Source of the DNA: JAGVIE01 sp964520905
GTDB taxonomy: Bacteria > Bacteroidota > Ignavibacteria > UBA10030 > SZUA-254
Length of the DNA: 64,000 nucleotides
Reading direction: 5' to 3'
Assembly: GCA_964520905.1 (NCBI GenBank)
Contig: CAZFQL010000006.1
Span: 124,001-188,000, forward strand
Part shown: positions 9,601 through 18,533 of the stretch, piece after piece
Layout of the letters: each line of letters opens with the position of its first letter
Numbering within the stretch: the first letter of the stretch is position 1
Program-made: the position numbers and the translations under genes
Notes under the pieces: generated by a model
Seen by the model: only the letters and a program-made list of their open reading frames with translations
The model's database searches: none
Told to the model about the DNA's origin: nothing

Positions 9601-10773
9601 GCTGCTAATAATACAGGCAATAACAATACTTCAATTGGTTATCAAACGTTATGGTCCAATACCACAGGAGACCAAAATACCGTTACTGGATATAATGCGC
9701 TTTATTCCAACACAACAGGATACTCCAATACCGCCAACGGAGTGGCTGCGCTTTATTCCAATGTAGGAGGCAGCAATGCCACTGCCATTGGCTATAATGC
9801 TATGTATTATGCTAATAATACCATAACCCCTTTTACAAATTACAATGTGGCAGTTGGCTATGAGGCGCTGCGCGGCTCAACAACTGCTTCTGCAAATACC
9901 GGAAACTACAATACGGCTCTTGGGTATCAAACACTTTTTTCCAACACCGAAGGATATCAAAATACCGCCAACGGACATCTGTCACTTCATTCCAACACCA
10001 CAGGAGACCAAAATACCGCCAACGGAAAGAATGCGCTTTATTACAACACCACAGGAGGCCAAAATACCGCTTTGGGAGGTTGGACGCTTTATTCCAACAC
10101 CACAGGAAACCAAAATACCGCTTTGGGATATCATGCCGGCTCAAATGTCACAACAGGCAGCAATCTTACTTTAATCGGCTGGGATGCAGAGCCAACTTCA
10201 GCATTGGCTACAAACCAGATAACATTAGGTAATGCCTCAGTAACATCTCTTCGCTGTGCTGTAACAACCATTTCCTCCTTATCAGATGCAAGAGATAAAA
10301 AGAACATTCAAGATTTACCGCTTGGATTAGATTTTATCTCAAAGCTACAGCCGCGTCAGTTCAACTGGGATAAGAGAGAGTGGTATGAGAATAATATTTC
10401 CGATGGCAGCAAAATGCAGGAAGCGCCCACAGCAGGATTTATAGCGCAAGAGCTTGATGAAGTACAGACGACACAAAACACAGAATGGCTAAACCTCGTC
10501 CTAAAAGATAATCCCGAAAAGATTGAAGCAACACCGGGAAATCTTTTGCCGATAATGGTAAAAGCGATACAGGAGCTAAGAGCGGAGAACGTAGAGCTTA
10601 GAGCAGAGAATAAAGAATTAAGAATAAAGAGCGAAGAACTATCCAATCGTTTTACTGAATTGGAAGCGAGGGTGAACTTGATTGTAGAAAAACAGTCAAT
10701 GGAAAATTCCGCCAAAGGCGCCCGCCTGCCAGAGCAAAGCGTCGGACAGGGATCGCTTGGTGAATTACGATAA
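6700..10773 (+). CDS. giant repeat fibre with C-terminal S74 (endosialidase-type) intramolecular chaperone
   Basis: The product is 1357 residues, with AAAGGAG upstream and a signal peptide ending near LMYAQ. Residues about 23-150 are a beta-rich head (IPRTLSYQGVLTDS... LYDVESGGAALW) shared with the proteins at 49727 and 54400. A linker has SITSSKIVDGT-type repeats. Residues about 570-1160 hold many 17-residue repeats (LYSNTTGxxNTANGxxA) broken by three larger modules. The C-terminus carries SDARDKKNI: Ser1195 and Lys1200 have the Ser+5 Lys spacing of the S74 autoprotease dyad. A coiled coil (about 1287-1331, repeated ELRAENxELR) follows. By analogy with phage tail spikes it should trimerise and cut itself before Ser1195. 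There is no T9SS domain, so its route across the outer membrane is open. The last 20 residues come from a palindromic insert. Confidence 0.85.
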   Translation: MKKQTIILAALLLALSSGLMYAQIPRTLSYQGVLTDSVGNPKSDGVQTFTFRLYDVESGGAALWTEIKDLQVKRGLFTTILGDLTSFPPTVIFDKPYWLGIKPGAEPELSPRIPFSSVAYSFNSLKSDTAAYARVAPQAGYVDSARIAGSVPDNSITNSKLADGSVATAKILDGTIQRVDVAPIFTAPYSDTAAYARVAPQAGYVDSARVAGTVPDNGITNSKLADGSVTSTKIPAGQVIKSVNAMYDNITLSATGGATITSSGDTIIINAGSGGGGTGIQGVQNTNNTLDIIDPNGPTATINVKNSGITSTQIADAAVGTTKIADNTITSAKITDSSITSSKIVDGTIIGSDISTTAMLNITSLTTSGDVGVGTTNPTAPLHVTGNPSSAIVHFVNTAERVLINTVGNGAFPGLYINNNSVNVAGRDIRFQIGNQSMLTVANSGAVGIGTTDPAQKLDVAGTAQVAGFKMPTGAADGHVLTSNASGVGTWQAAASGWNLIGNAGTTAGTNFVGTTDAQAFDIRTNNILRSRITTKGQIETYNTGNSVFIGEGAGANDDLTTNQNVFVGYRAGFSNTTGYFNTANGRNALYSNTTGISNTANGMSALYSNTTGSSNTANGMSALYSNTTGSSNTANGNAALYSNTTGSYNTANGLSALYSNTEGYGNTANGNAALFSNTTGYNNTANGRGALRNNTTGTSNTANGFEALYNNTIGYFNTANGNAALFSNTTGNNNTANGVNALYSNTTGYQNTASGASALYDNVSGSNGTAIGYNAMFYANNTITPFTNYNVAVGYEALRGSTTASANTGNGNTAIGYQTLWSNTSGYNNAANGYNALYSNTTGDDNTANGYNALRSNTTGGQNTANGRGTLYLNSIGTDNTANGYNALYFNSTGYSNTAHGRSALYANTTGYYNTANGWGALYSNVSGSQGTAIGYNAMRYANNSNIAFTNGNVAVGFEALRGSTTAANNTGNNNTSIGYQTLWSNTTGDQNTVTGYNALYSNTTGYSNTANGVAALYSNVGGSNATAIGYNAMYYANNTITPFTNYNVAVGYEALRGSTTASANTGNYNTALGYQTLFSNTEGYQNTANGHLSLHSNTTGDQNTANGKNALYYNTTGGQNTALGGWTLYSNTTGNQNTALGYHAGSNVTTGSNLTLIGWDAEPTSALATNQITLGNASVTSLRCAVTTISSLSDARDKKNIQDLPLGLDFISKLQPRQFNWDKREWYENNISDGSKMQEAPTAGFIAQELDEVQTTQNTEWLNLVLKDNPEKIEATPGNLLPIMVKAIQELRAENVELRAENKELRIKSEELSNRFTELEARVNLIVEKQSMENSAKGARLPEQSVGQGSLGELR
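8408..10130 (+). repeat. 51-bp coding tandem repeats with three nested ~190-bp modules
   Basis: Successive copies of CAATACCGCCAACGG are spaced 51 bp apart (for example 8451 and 8502), giving 17-residue protein repeats. Larger modules encoding TAIGYNAM...NVAVGYEALRGSTTA start near 8989, 9478 and 9766. The first and third are almost identical at DNA level over stretches such as the sequence around 9056-9080 and 9830-9860. This is ideal material for unequal recombination and fibre-length change. Confidence 0.9.
10708..10757 (+). repeat. palindromic element forming the C-terminal tail of the fibre gene
   Basis: TCCGCCAAAGGCG followed by a CCGCCTGCC...GTCGGACAGG segment resembles the other GC-rich palindromes of this window. 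It encodes the tail SAKGARLPEQSVGQG after the coiled coil of the S74 protein. Confidence 0.55.
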
Positions 10774-10825
10774 AATTAAATAGTCAATTGTTAATGACCA
10801 ATGACTAATGACAAACAACAAACAT

Positions 10826-10840
10826 TCCGCCAAAGGCGGA
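10826..10840 (+). repeat. short GC palindrome abutting a ribosome binding site
   Basis: TCCGCC-AAA-GGCGGA is a perfect 6-bp-arm hairpin. It ends four bases before the AAAGGAG ribosome site of the gene at 10859. It sits next to an AT-rich low-complexity stretch (10782-10816). Confidence 0.7.
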
Positions 10841-10858
10841 TAAAAAGGAGCTACAACA

Positions 10859-11386
10859 ATGAGGAACAATATATTTTTATTTATATCAATCTTAATTTTA
10901 TCGGTTTCAGTGTTGACTGCACAAAACTCACAAGTTAGCTGGTCATCGTTCAACATGGGATACGGTCAACCGATGTCTGGCAACACGATGGTAAAGTCGG
11001 TTGTCGGACAAAACTTTGTCGGCACAACTCAGCAATCAAACACACAAATCATAAGCGGATTTCTTGCGGATACGTTATTCAGAGGAACAATAGTTGATGT
11101 GAAGAACCAAGAACAACTGCCTACCTCCTACTCACTATGGCAGAACTATCCTAATCCGTTCAATCCAAGCACAACGATACACTTCGAGCTTCCGAAAGAA
11201 TCACATGTTACACTAAAGGTGTACAACATGATTGGACAGGAAGTGCTAACTGTGTTGGATGAGAATAAAGTTGCGGGTAGATATGATTTGAGGATAGATG
11301 GAACATCACTTGCGAGCGGTGTGTACTTCTACCGTTTGGTTGCGGGTGACTATATTGCAACGAAGAAATTAATATTGATAAGATAA
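10859..11386 (+). CDS. small T9SS-sorted secreted protein (paralogue of 49145-49681)
   Basis: The product is 175 residues: a signal peptide (to about LTAQ), a short mature region of about 60 residues (VSWSSFNMGYGQPMSG... GQNFVGTTQQSNTQIISGFLADT), and a T9SS type A domain (LWQNYPNPFNPSTTIHFELP to TKKLILIR). The mature part is clearly homologous to the protein at 49145 but to no family I know. In both islands this small protein lies beside a large IPR-xSxQG fibre protein, so a structural or accessory partnership is possible but unproven. The ribosome site AAAGGAG is strong. Confidence 0.82.
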   Translation: MRNNIFLFISILILSVSVLTAQNSQVSWSSFNMGYGQPMSGNTMVKSVVGQNFVGTTQQSNTQIISGFLADTLFRGTIVDVKNQEQLPTSYSLWQNYPNPFNPSTTIHFELPKESHVTLKVYNMIGQEVLTVLDENKVAGRYDLRIDGTSLASGVYFYRLVAGDYIATKKLILIR

Positions 11387-11448
11387 TATAAAATTATTGA
11401 CTCAATCAATAAATGAATAAATGAACAAATTAATTAATGGAGGTTATT

Positions 11449-13005
11449 ATGTTGAGTTATACGACCTGTCCCGATACAATCAGGAAATCCCGCCTGTCCC
11501 GACAAAGTCGGGGCTTTGCGGGAAAAACATTATTACAAACTTTGTTTTTCTTTTTACTGGTAACGCAAATTTGTTTTGCACAGTGGGTGCCAACCAATGG
11601 ACCCGGCTCTGCCCAGATGGAGAAAATCAGTGCTCTGAAGGACCAAAGCGTTTCACATCTTCCCGTCACGGATACGAACGTGTTTACAAATACACCCTTT
11701 CCATTCCGCACCGACCAATTGACTCGCGATGGGCTGAGAAGCGGTACCCCTCCTATTCGTAAAGCAATGTCCCCTCAATCACAAATCTATGTCATTGACT
11801 CCGCCATTGTTCGGGCAACGTGGGATACGACAAGGACACTGTTTTCATTCAATGCGTGTGGTAAATGGACTTTCCAATTGTCTCAAAAGTTGGTAGGTGA
11901 CCTGTGGAAGGATGGTGCGCTGCAAACCACCACTTATGATACGAACAACAACGTGCTTACGGATGCAAGCGAGTTCTGGTCTAACAACCAGTGGGTCAAG
12001 AACCTTCGTAATACTTACACGTATGATGCAATTGGTAACAATATTTCCTGTCTAATCGAATGGGGGTACCTGAATGAGTGGATGATTTCTCAACGCGAGA
12101 CTTACACCTATGATGAAAATCGGAATAGACTTACGGAGTTGTCCGAGTTGTATCAGGGCAGTCTATGGGTGAACTGCTGACGCACCACTTACACTTATGA
12201 TGCAGACGGCAATAGACTTGCCGAATTGGGCGAGGATTGGTCGGGCAGTCAGTGGATGAATGATTGGCGCAAGACCAACACCTATGATGGAAACAGGAAT
12301 ATGGTGTTGGCTGAGATGTGGGCGGATAGTGTGTGGGTTAACTATGCGCTTTTCAGTTATACCTATGATGCCAACGGGGACAACCTTTCTGAGTTAGACG
12401 AATTGTGGTCGGACAGTGGATGGGTGAATGATTTTCGTTATACTTGCACGTATGATGTGAGCGGCCAAAGACTCGCCGAGTTGCGAGAGTACTGGGAAGA
12501 CAGTCTATGGGTGAATTGGTTTCACGACACTTTCTCCTATGATGCCTTGGGAAATCCCACGACTGTTTGGTCCTACCGATGGGTCAGTGGCTCGTGGGTC
12601 CCAAATGATGTAACTCCGAAGGGCCACCGTGTCCATATCATCGATGGCGCGGGCAACGATTTCACGTGTTATGGCTACAACACCAACTTTACCTGCAAGC
12701 AGATTGTGACAGGCGTTGGGTCGGAAAGTGCAAACGTCCCAGCAACCTACTCTTTGTCACAGAACTATCCCAACCCTTTCAACCCAACAACTACAATCCA
12801 GTTTGATATACCAAAAGCTTCGTTCGTAACACTGAAGGTGTACAACATACTTGGGCAAGAAGTGTTAACAGCTTTGGATGAACAGAAAGTTGCAGGAAGA
12901 TATGATTTGAAAATCGATGCAACCTCACTGCCAAGCAGAGTGTACTTCTATCAGTTGACGGCAGGAGATTATAAATCGACAAAGAAATTCGTACTTCTCA
13001 AATAG
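11449..13005 (+). pseudogene. YD/RHS-like repeat surface protein with T9SS domain, interrupted by in-frame TGA
   Basis: The start is ATG 11449, with GGAGG five bases upstream. About 30-residue repeats with a TYDANGNxLxEL core followed by xWVNxxRxTY run through the mature part, recalling YD/RHS repeats. The frame is continuous from 11449 to 13005 except for TGA at 12178-12180. In the neighbouring repeats that position is Trp (NDW in WMNDWRKT), so TGG to TGA is the simplest explanation. A full T9SS type A domain follows (LSQNYPNPFNPTTTI to TKKFVLLK). As it stands, translation would stop after about 243 residues with no sorting signal. Other genes here end in TGA (the gene at 29070), so recoding is unlikely. 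A sequencing error is possible. Confidence 0.75.
11488..11523 (+). repeat. in-frame nested palindrome in a signal-peptide n-region
   Basis: An outer TCCCGC/GCGGGA pair encloses an inner GTCCCGAC-AAA-GTCGGGG hairpin. It encodes roughly SRLSRQSRGFAG, lying between the start codon and the hydrophobic core LLQTLFFFLL, and lengthens the positively charged n-region without breaking the frame. Confidence 0.7.
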
Positions 13006-13035
13006 TGTTTCATAATCATATTGGAGAAAGGATTT

Positions 13036-14333
13036 ATGCAAAAGTTATTATCAACAATCTTTTTTATCCTTCTCTCCACTCATAGTGGAGTAGCACAGTT
13101 GACACCATTCGGTTTGGATCAAATGGTCGTTACTGATCTACGATATTATGGAAATACACTCTACGCTTCCACAGATGACTCTGGTGTATTCAGATGTTCA
13201 CTGCCCGATACGTTATGGACATCGCTGGGACTGGAAGGTAAAAGTATTAAAACAGTTTATCCGCACCAGGTTGGACCGCTTGGATTTGCTATAACGGTTG
13301 GCGTGAAACCCAATCGTCTTGCAGGAGATTCAACTCTTGTCTACTGTTGGTTTAATCAAATGTGGAATGTAACTGATAGTGGCATGAACCGCGATGATAC
13401 ATGGGAGATGAGATCTATTGATGGCATCCCAACACCTCAAGTTTGTGGAGAAACCTTCGCCGGCGGTTCGGGAAGAGTCTTCAGAAAGAAAACGAATTTT
13501 TGGGAAAAGGTGTTTGAAGGTGCTGTGATTAACGTTGTTCGAGTATCACCAAAATATGAAATTTGGATTGGTGGTGAAACAAACATTTTTTGGCCCTTCA
13601 TTGCAAAGTCAACTGATATCGGAGACACCTGGACGATGATGTATCCAGACCTCGCAGGTGATAACGCTTGCAATTCAATTGCATTCGATCCATCCGATTC
13701 CAACATCGTGTATGCAGGCATGGAAGGTGTTGTCATCAAGACGACGGACGGAGGAGTTCACTGGGAACCTACTGGATTGATCAACACACCATTTTATTTA
13801 CGGGGCATTGCTGTAGATCCATCAAATCCAAATCATATTTATGCGGGAGGTATTGCCTCGCCTGATAGTATCGGATTCTTTGAATCAATTGATGGAGGAA
13901 CGACTTGGAACAACATTCCTGCACCTAAAGGCACGAAAGGCATTTCAAGCATTGAAATCAATCCGGCAGATTATCGCGATGTATTTATTTCGACGCTAGA
14001 AAGTGGTGTGTTTCGGTATCGAAGCCCTATAGTCGATGCTAGAGAAGTACCAATATTACCAACAAAGTTTCGGTTGGATCAGAATTACCCAAATCCATTC
14101 AATCCGATAACATCGATCGAGTATCATATACCGAAAGCTTCATTTGTTACTCTAAAAGTATACAACGTGCTCGGGCAAGAAGTTGCGACATTGGTTAATG
14201 AAGATAAGAAGATAGGAAGATAGGAAGATATGAAGTTGAGTTCAACGCCTCCTCCCATTCTAATGGCGTTTACTTCTATCGACTTCAGACAGGTGATTAT
14301 ATAGAAACCAAGAAACTCTTACTGGTGAAATAG
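13036..14333 (+). pseudogene. beta-propeller T9SS protein, sorting domain frameshifted by an 8-bp repeat unit
   Basis: ATG 13036 follows GGAGAAAGGA and opens a signal peptide (to about SGVAQ). The mature part, about 310 residues, has propeller-type repeats (FDPSDSNIVYAG, IKTTDGGVHWEP, VDPSNPNHIYAG, FESIDGGTTWNN). The sorting domain begins normally (LDQNYPNPFNPITSI, LKVYNVLGQEVATLVNEDKKIGR) and then stops at TAG 14221-14223. The rest (RYEVEFNASS...GVYFYRL...TKKLLLVK) continues in another frame to TAG 14331-14333. The cause is four GAAGATAN octamers at 14200-14231, where the paralogue at 18534 has three. The truncated product would lack the end of its T9SS signal. It may be a broken gene or a switchable one. 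Confidence 0.8.
14200..14231 (+). repeat. four tandem octamers GAAGATAN causing a frameshift
   Basis: GAAGATAA, GAAGATAG, GAAGATAG and GAAGATAT lie end to end. The intact paralogue near 20576 has three units (24 bp, in frame), encoding EDKKIGRY. The extra unit adds 8 bp and brings a TAG into frame at 14221. Confidence 0.9.
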
Positions 14334-14377
14334 TATCAAATTAACAATCAACAAATAAAATATTTTATGGAGTATCT

Positions 14378-17300
14378 ATGAAAACAATGGCACTTGCTTT
14401 GATAATTATCATCTGCTGCACTATGGCTATAAGCCAACAACAGCTTTTTACTAACAATTCGGCGGATGATGTCGTTAAGCTCGATCCAAGGCAACAGCAA
14501 TTTGAGTATGTCCCCGGACAAATTCTGGTGCGGTTCAAAGACGAAGTCCGATTGCAACCTGGCAAAAGCAATGGACTCGCGAAAACGGGTATGGCAACGG
14601 TGGATGCGCTATTTGAGAAATATTACGTAACCTCTGCAACGAATCTTTTCAAGGATGCGAAGCCATTCCGGGAGAAACAATATATCACCACATTTTCAGG
14701 TCAGAAGATTGAGCAGCCAAATTTGCACAACATTTATAAGATTCAAATTAAGAACGAGGGTACAATATTCGAGACGATTGATGAGTTGAAAAGAGATCCA
14801 AATGTCGAGTATGCTGAACCGAATTTTATTTATTCGGTTGTTGACGACAACCCAATATCAGACATCCTGACAGAAGAAGATGTACGTAATCTTCAATACA
14901 CTTCTCAATCGTCGGACACTCTAAACGATCCTCTCTATTCTCAGCAATGGTATATTTCGGCAATCCATGCTGACGCGGTATGGGATAGCACCAATGGGGA
15001 TACTTCTCAGATAATCGGTATACTTGACACTGGAGTAGATTGGCTGCATCCCGATTTGGCAAATAAGATCTGGAGAAACTATACTGAACTGAACGGGGTT
15101 ACTGGAGTTGATGACGATAGCAACGGAGTTGTGGATGATATTCGCGGCTGGGATTTCATAAACAACGACAATAATCCTAGAGATGATAACAGCCACGGGA
15201 CGCACGTTGCTGGAATTGCAGCAGCAGAGGCAAACAACGGAGTTGGGATAGCAGGTGTAAATTGGAAAGCTAAAATTCTGCCGATTAAAGTTTTTCAAAG
15301 CAGTGGTTATGGCGATGCGGCAACTATCACCCAGGGAATTATTTATGCAATGAACAAAGGAGCGACTGTTATAAATATGAGTTTTGGGAGTTACGCGCGA
15401 TCACTCACTATGGAAGCCGCTCTTGCAAATGCTTATGCTCATTCTATCCTTGTGGCTGCGGCGGGTAATTATAGCTGTTGCATCAATTGCATGATCTGCG
15501 GTGGACCATTCTTTCCAGCTGCGCTTTCCTATGTACTTGGTGTGCAAGCCACAAATGCCGTGGGCACTTTTGCCAGTTTCAGTAATTTTGATGAAGACGG
15601 TCCCGTCTATAGCGAGTATCCCGATCTGTTGAACTATGAGCTGCGTGCCCCCGGCTTAGCACTAATAAGTACTATCCCGAACGGAAATTACCGGGTATAC
15701 AGCGGTACATCAATGGCAGCGCCAGTCGTTTCAGGTGCAGTAGCGCTTTACGTGCACCATTATCCCGATCATTCCCAGGAGATGATGTGGGGAAATCTAA
15801 TTAACACCACTGGACAACACCTTAACCTCTTTGCATCTCTAAATATCCAAGCCAAACCGGGACTTTCATTTGTCTCTCAAACTCTTATTGATACTCTACC
15901 GGGAGATAACGCAAACGGGTTGGTCGATGCTGGCGAGTCAATCGAGCTTTGGTTCACAGCAAGAAATACTTGGGGACAATCCGACAGTGTGTTCATGGGA
16001 CTCAAATTAGGCGAATATGAGGATACATCCACTGCTCATATTATTAATCCGGAGGAATTTATTGGCAGCATCAGTCCGTATGCGACCAGGACGAACGAGA
16101 CAAAACCGTTTCGGATCCATGTAAGTCCACAGGTTGTCAATGACAGAGAGATCGTTTTCGACGCAACGCTCCGGTATGCGGGTGGGAATGATACTATCCA
16201 TAAGAGAGTGGTTCTTACTGTGAGCCATGGTCAGTACTTGACTGGTGTAATGGATTCAGTGTTGGTATTGACTCCTGACAAATTCTGGATTGTTAAAGGA
16301 TCGTTTAGAATTGATGGTCAAGGTGTACTGATCATCAAACCGGGAACCCACGTAAAGCTGTACAGCGAGGTCATCTTACGAGGGCGAGTTGAAGCGATCG
16401 GGACTCAAGACAGCGTAATAACCATCGAGGGTCCATATAACTTTGGCGGTAGTTCCCCAGGAGACAGCAAAGGAATAGCGAGGTATGTACACTATCTTGA
16501 TAATTCAAGTCCAATATGGATGGATACGGTCGAGTATTGTACCATAGAAAATTTCAACGGTGGCTACGTCGATGTCTTTGGGAAAGGATTGATTTCTAAT
16601 TCAGTGATTGTCAATTCTGAGGCGTTGGGGATTGGCGGGACGTTGAACATAAGGAACAATATTTCAAACAGCAATATTAGTCTCAGTTCGTATAACGGAG
16701 GGTCCGTTCGAAATGTTCTTTCGAGATTCAATAATTTTTCGAAGATTCGTATCTGGACCCCATGGTTTGTATATCAGTTCTTTCATTTCGCCAGTGATCC
16801 TCCAGCGGGGTTCACGAACAACTATCTCTCGTTCGACCACGGGTCGAAAGTTTGCGGAACGGAAAGTTACACTTCGGTAATTAACTTTCCAAATCAGTAT
16901 TGGGGAACGACTGATTCTTCAAAAATAAGAACTATGTACGATGATTTTTGGACCAATGCGAATAACCCAATTCTCAACATCAATCCCATATTGCAGGTGC
17001 CACTGGATTCTGCGCACGGTTGTGTTTGGAAAGTTTTGGTTAATGGAAAAGATGCACAGGATGAGAAAGTCGATCCTGTGGGAGTCGGTCCACAACGATT
17101 CGATGTTTATTTCAATCGTGCAATGGATACAGCATCCACTCCACAAGTTTCATTTGGAGTCAGAGAGCCGTTCAATCAGCAGGCGGTATCTGATTCTGGC
17201 CGTTGGTCGCTGGATCAAAAGGTCTGGACTGTATATAAGACAATCAAGCTTTACACAGGAGATGGTATTAATCAGATTCGTGTCTCAGGAGCGAAAGACC

Positions 17301-18484
17301 CAGAAGGTTTTGAGATACCGATTGAAGATATGCGGTTTGAGTTTCTGTTAGATGCTGCAGGATCCGCTTCACTTAACTTTACTGCCTACCCGGGACTTGG
17401 AAAAATACAACTCGAATGGAATAATACAGGTTTAACAGATTTGCTTGGCTTCAATATGTACCGCTTCACAAATCTTACTGATACAACTTACACCAACCCT
17501 GTCTTAATTAACCAAGAATTGATCACCGATACTCTTTATACAGACTACGATGTTGTACCCGGACAAAAGTATTACTACGAATACAAAGTAGTAAGAACGG
17601 ATTTCAGCGAGAGTGATTTTTCAAAAGTTATAGGCGCAACAGCATTAACATCGAGCGCGGGCGATGCCAATGGCGACCTTGCAGTAAATGTCCTCGACGT
17701 CATGTCGATAGTTGCGTATGTACTTGGGCAAAACCCTCAGCCATTTATTTTGGAGGCATCCGATATCAATGACGATAGCTTAATAAATGTTCTCGATATA
17801 ATAGGTGTTGTGAATATTATACTTGGCGGTACCGCAAAGACCGAAGCGATCGCTTCAACCGGAAATGCAACGATCGAACTTACCGCTGACCAACTTAATT
17901 TATCGACTGATGTTCCAGTCGCTGGAATTCAGTTTAAGCTTAGAGGATCAGGTGTCGGTGCATTACAGTTTATTCCCAATAGTGTTCTTGGCTCATTTGA
18001 AGTAGTCAGCGGTATGCAAGGTGATTCTTCGAGAACATTTATTTTATTTAGCATGTCGGGTGCAACAACACCTATCGGCCAGCATACGCTCGGAACATTC
18101 CAGGGAATCAATTCAGGTATATCGATTACGGAAGCAATCATATCTAATTCGCAAGGTCATAACATAGTAACATCGGTTTATGATAATGGCGTCCCGTTGA
18201 TTCCGACAGAATATTATTTATATCAGAATTACCCAAATCCATTTAACGCATCAACTAAAATACAGTATGGACTTCCTGAACGCAGTGAAGTGAAGATTTA
18301 TATTTATAACATCCTTGGACAACAGGTTAAGATGTTTGAACTCGGAGAGATAAATGCAGGAAGACACGAAGTTCTATGGGAAGGAAAGAATAACTCAGAC
18401 AATACAGTTGCAAGCGGAATTTATTTTTATCGGTTTGTTACTCCAAAATATACACAGGTGAAGAAACTTGTCTTAATCAAATAA
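14378..18484 (+). CDS. large subtilisin-like (S8) protease with dockerin-like segment and T9SS domain
   Basis: The product is 1368 residues with a signal peptide to about residue 20. A fervidolysin-like propeptide (YVPGQILVRFKDEVRL) covers roughly 45-150. The S8 triad is visible: Asp217 (GILDTGVDW), His273 (NSHGTHVAG) and Ser445 (GTSMAAPVV). A long beta-rich region follows, with a parallel-helix-like stretch and an FN3-like segment near 1000-1090. Residues about 1095-1150 contain two calcium-loop/helix units (GDANGDLAVNVLDVMSIV and SDINDDSLINVLDIIGVV), a type I dockerin-like pair. Next comes a cohesin-like stretch (IELTADQLNLSTDVPVAGIQF...) and a T9SS domain (YQNYPNPFNASTKI to VKKLVLIK). It should be a secreted, surface-associated protease. 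The downstream neighbour bears cohesin-like domains. Confidence 0.92.
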   Translation: MKTMALALIIIICCTMAISQQQLFTNNSADDVVKLDPRQQQFEYVPGQILVRFKDEVRLQPGKSNGLAKTGMATVDALFEKYYVTSATNLFKDAKPFREKQYITTFSGQKIEQPNLHNIYKIQIKNEGTIFETIDELKRDPNVEYAEPNFIYSVVDDNPISDILTEEDVRNLQYTSQSSDTLNDPLYSQQWYISAIHADAVWDSTNGDTSQIIGILDTGVDWLHPDLANKIWRNYTELNGVTGVDDDSNGVVDDIRGWDFINNDNNPRDDNSHGTHVAGIAAAEANNGVGIAGVNWKAKILPIKVFQSSGYGDAATITQGIIYAMNKGATVINMSFGSYARSLTMEAALANAYAHSILVAAAGNYSCCINCMICGGPFFPAALSYVLGVQATNAVGTFASFSNFDEDGPVYSEYPDLLNYELRAPGLALISTIPNGNYRVYSGTSMAAPVVSGAVALYVHHYPDHSQEMMWGNLINTTGQHLNLFASLNIQAKPGLSFVSQTLIDTLPGDNANGLVDAGESIELWFTARNTWGQSDSVFMGLKLGEYEDTSTAHIINPEEFIGSISPYATRTNETKPFRIHVSPQVVNDREIVFDATLRYAGGNDTIHKRVVLTVSHGQYLTGVMDSVLVLTPDKFWIVKGSFRIDGQGVLIIKPGTHVKLYSEVILRGRVEAIGTQDSVITIEGPYNFGGSSPGDSKGIARYVHYLDNSSPIWMDTVEYCTIENFNGGYVDVFGKGLISNSVIVNSEALGIGGTLNIRNNISNSNISLSSYNGGSVRNVLSRFNNFSKIRIWTPWFVYQFFHFASDPPAGFTNNYLSFDHGSKVCGTESYTSVINFPNQYWGTTDSSKIRTMYDDFWTNANNPILNINPILQVPLDSAHGCVWKVLVNGKDAQDEKVDPVGVGPQRFDVYFNRAMDTASTPQVSFGVREPFNQQAVSDSGRWSLDQKVWTVYKTIKLYTGDGINQIRVSGAKDPEGFEIPIEDMRFEFLLDAAGSASLNFTAYPGLGKIQLEWNNTGLTDLLGFNMYRFTNLTDTTYTNPVLINQELITDTLYTDYDVVPGQKYYYEYKVVRTDFSESDFSKVIGATALTSSAGDANGDLAVNVLDVMSIVAYVLGQNPQPFILEASDINDDSLINVLDIIGVVNIILGGTAKTEAIASTGNATIELTADQLNLSTDVPVAGIQFKLRGSGVGALQFIPNSVLGSFEVVSGMQGDSSRTFILFSMSGATTPIGQHTLGTFQGINSGISITEAIISNSQGHNIVTSVYDNGVPLIPTEYYLYQNYPNPFNASTKIQYGLPERSEVKIYIYNILGQQVKMFELGEINAGRHEVLWEGKNNSDNTVASGIYFYRFVTPKYTQVKKLVLIK

Positions 18485-18533
18485 GTATCAAATGACTTCA
18501 CGAATATAAAACAATAATGGAGTGATAAAAAAT

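Noticed and set aside
8408..10130. Regular 51-bp repeats as a CRISPR array
   Set aside because: They translate without interruption as 17-residue protein repeats within one long frame, and there are no unique spacers or cas genes.
11421..11762. Alternative-frame 113-residue ORF at the start of the YD-repeat gene
   Set aside because: The other frame has a strong ribosome site, a signal peptide and repeats continuing downstream; this frame has none.
12178..12180. UGA recoding as Trp or selenocysteine
   Set aside because: TGA is used as a normal stop elsewhere (gene at 29070, the coupled kinase gene at 34714, and the RF2 leader), and no selenocysteine hairpin is evident.
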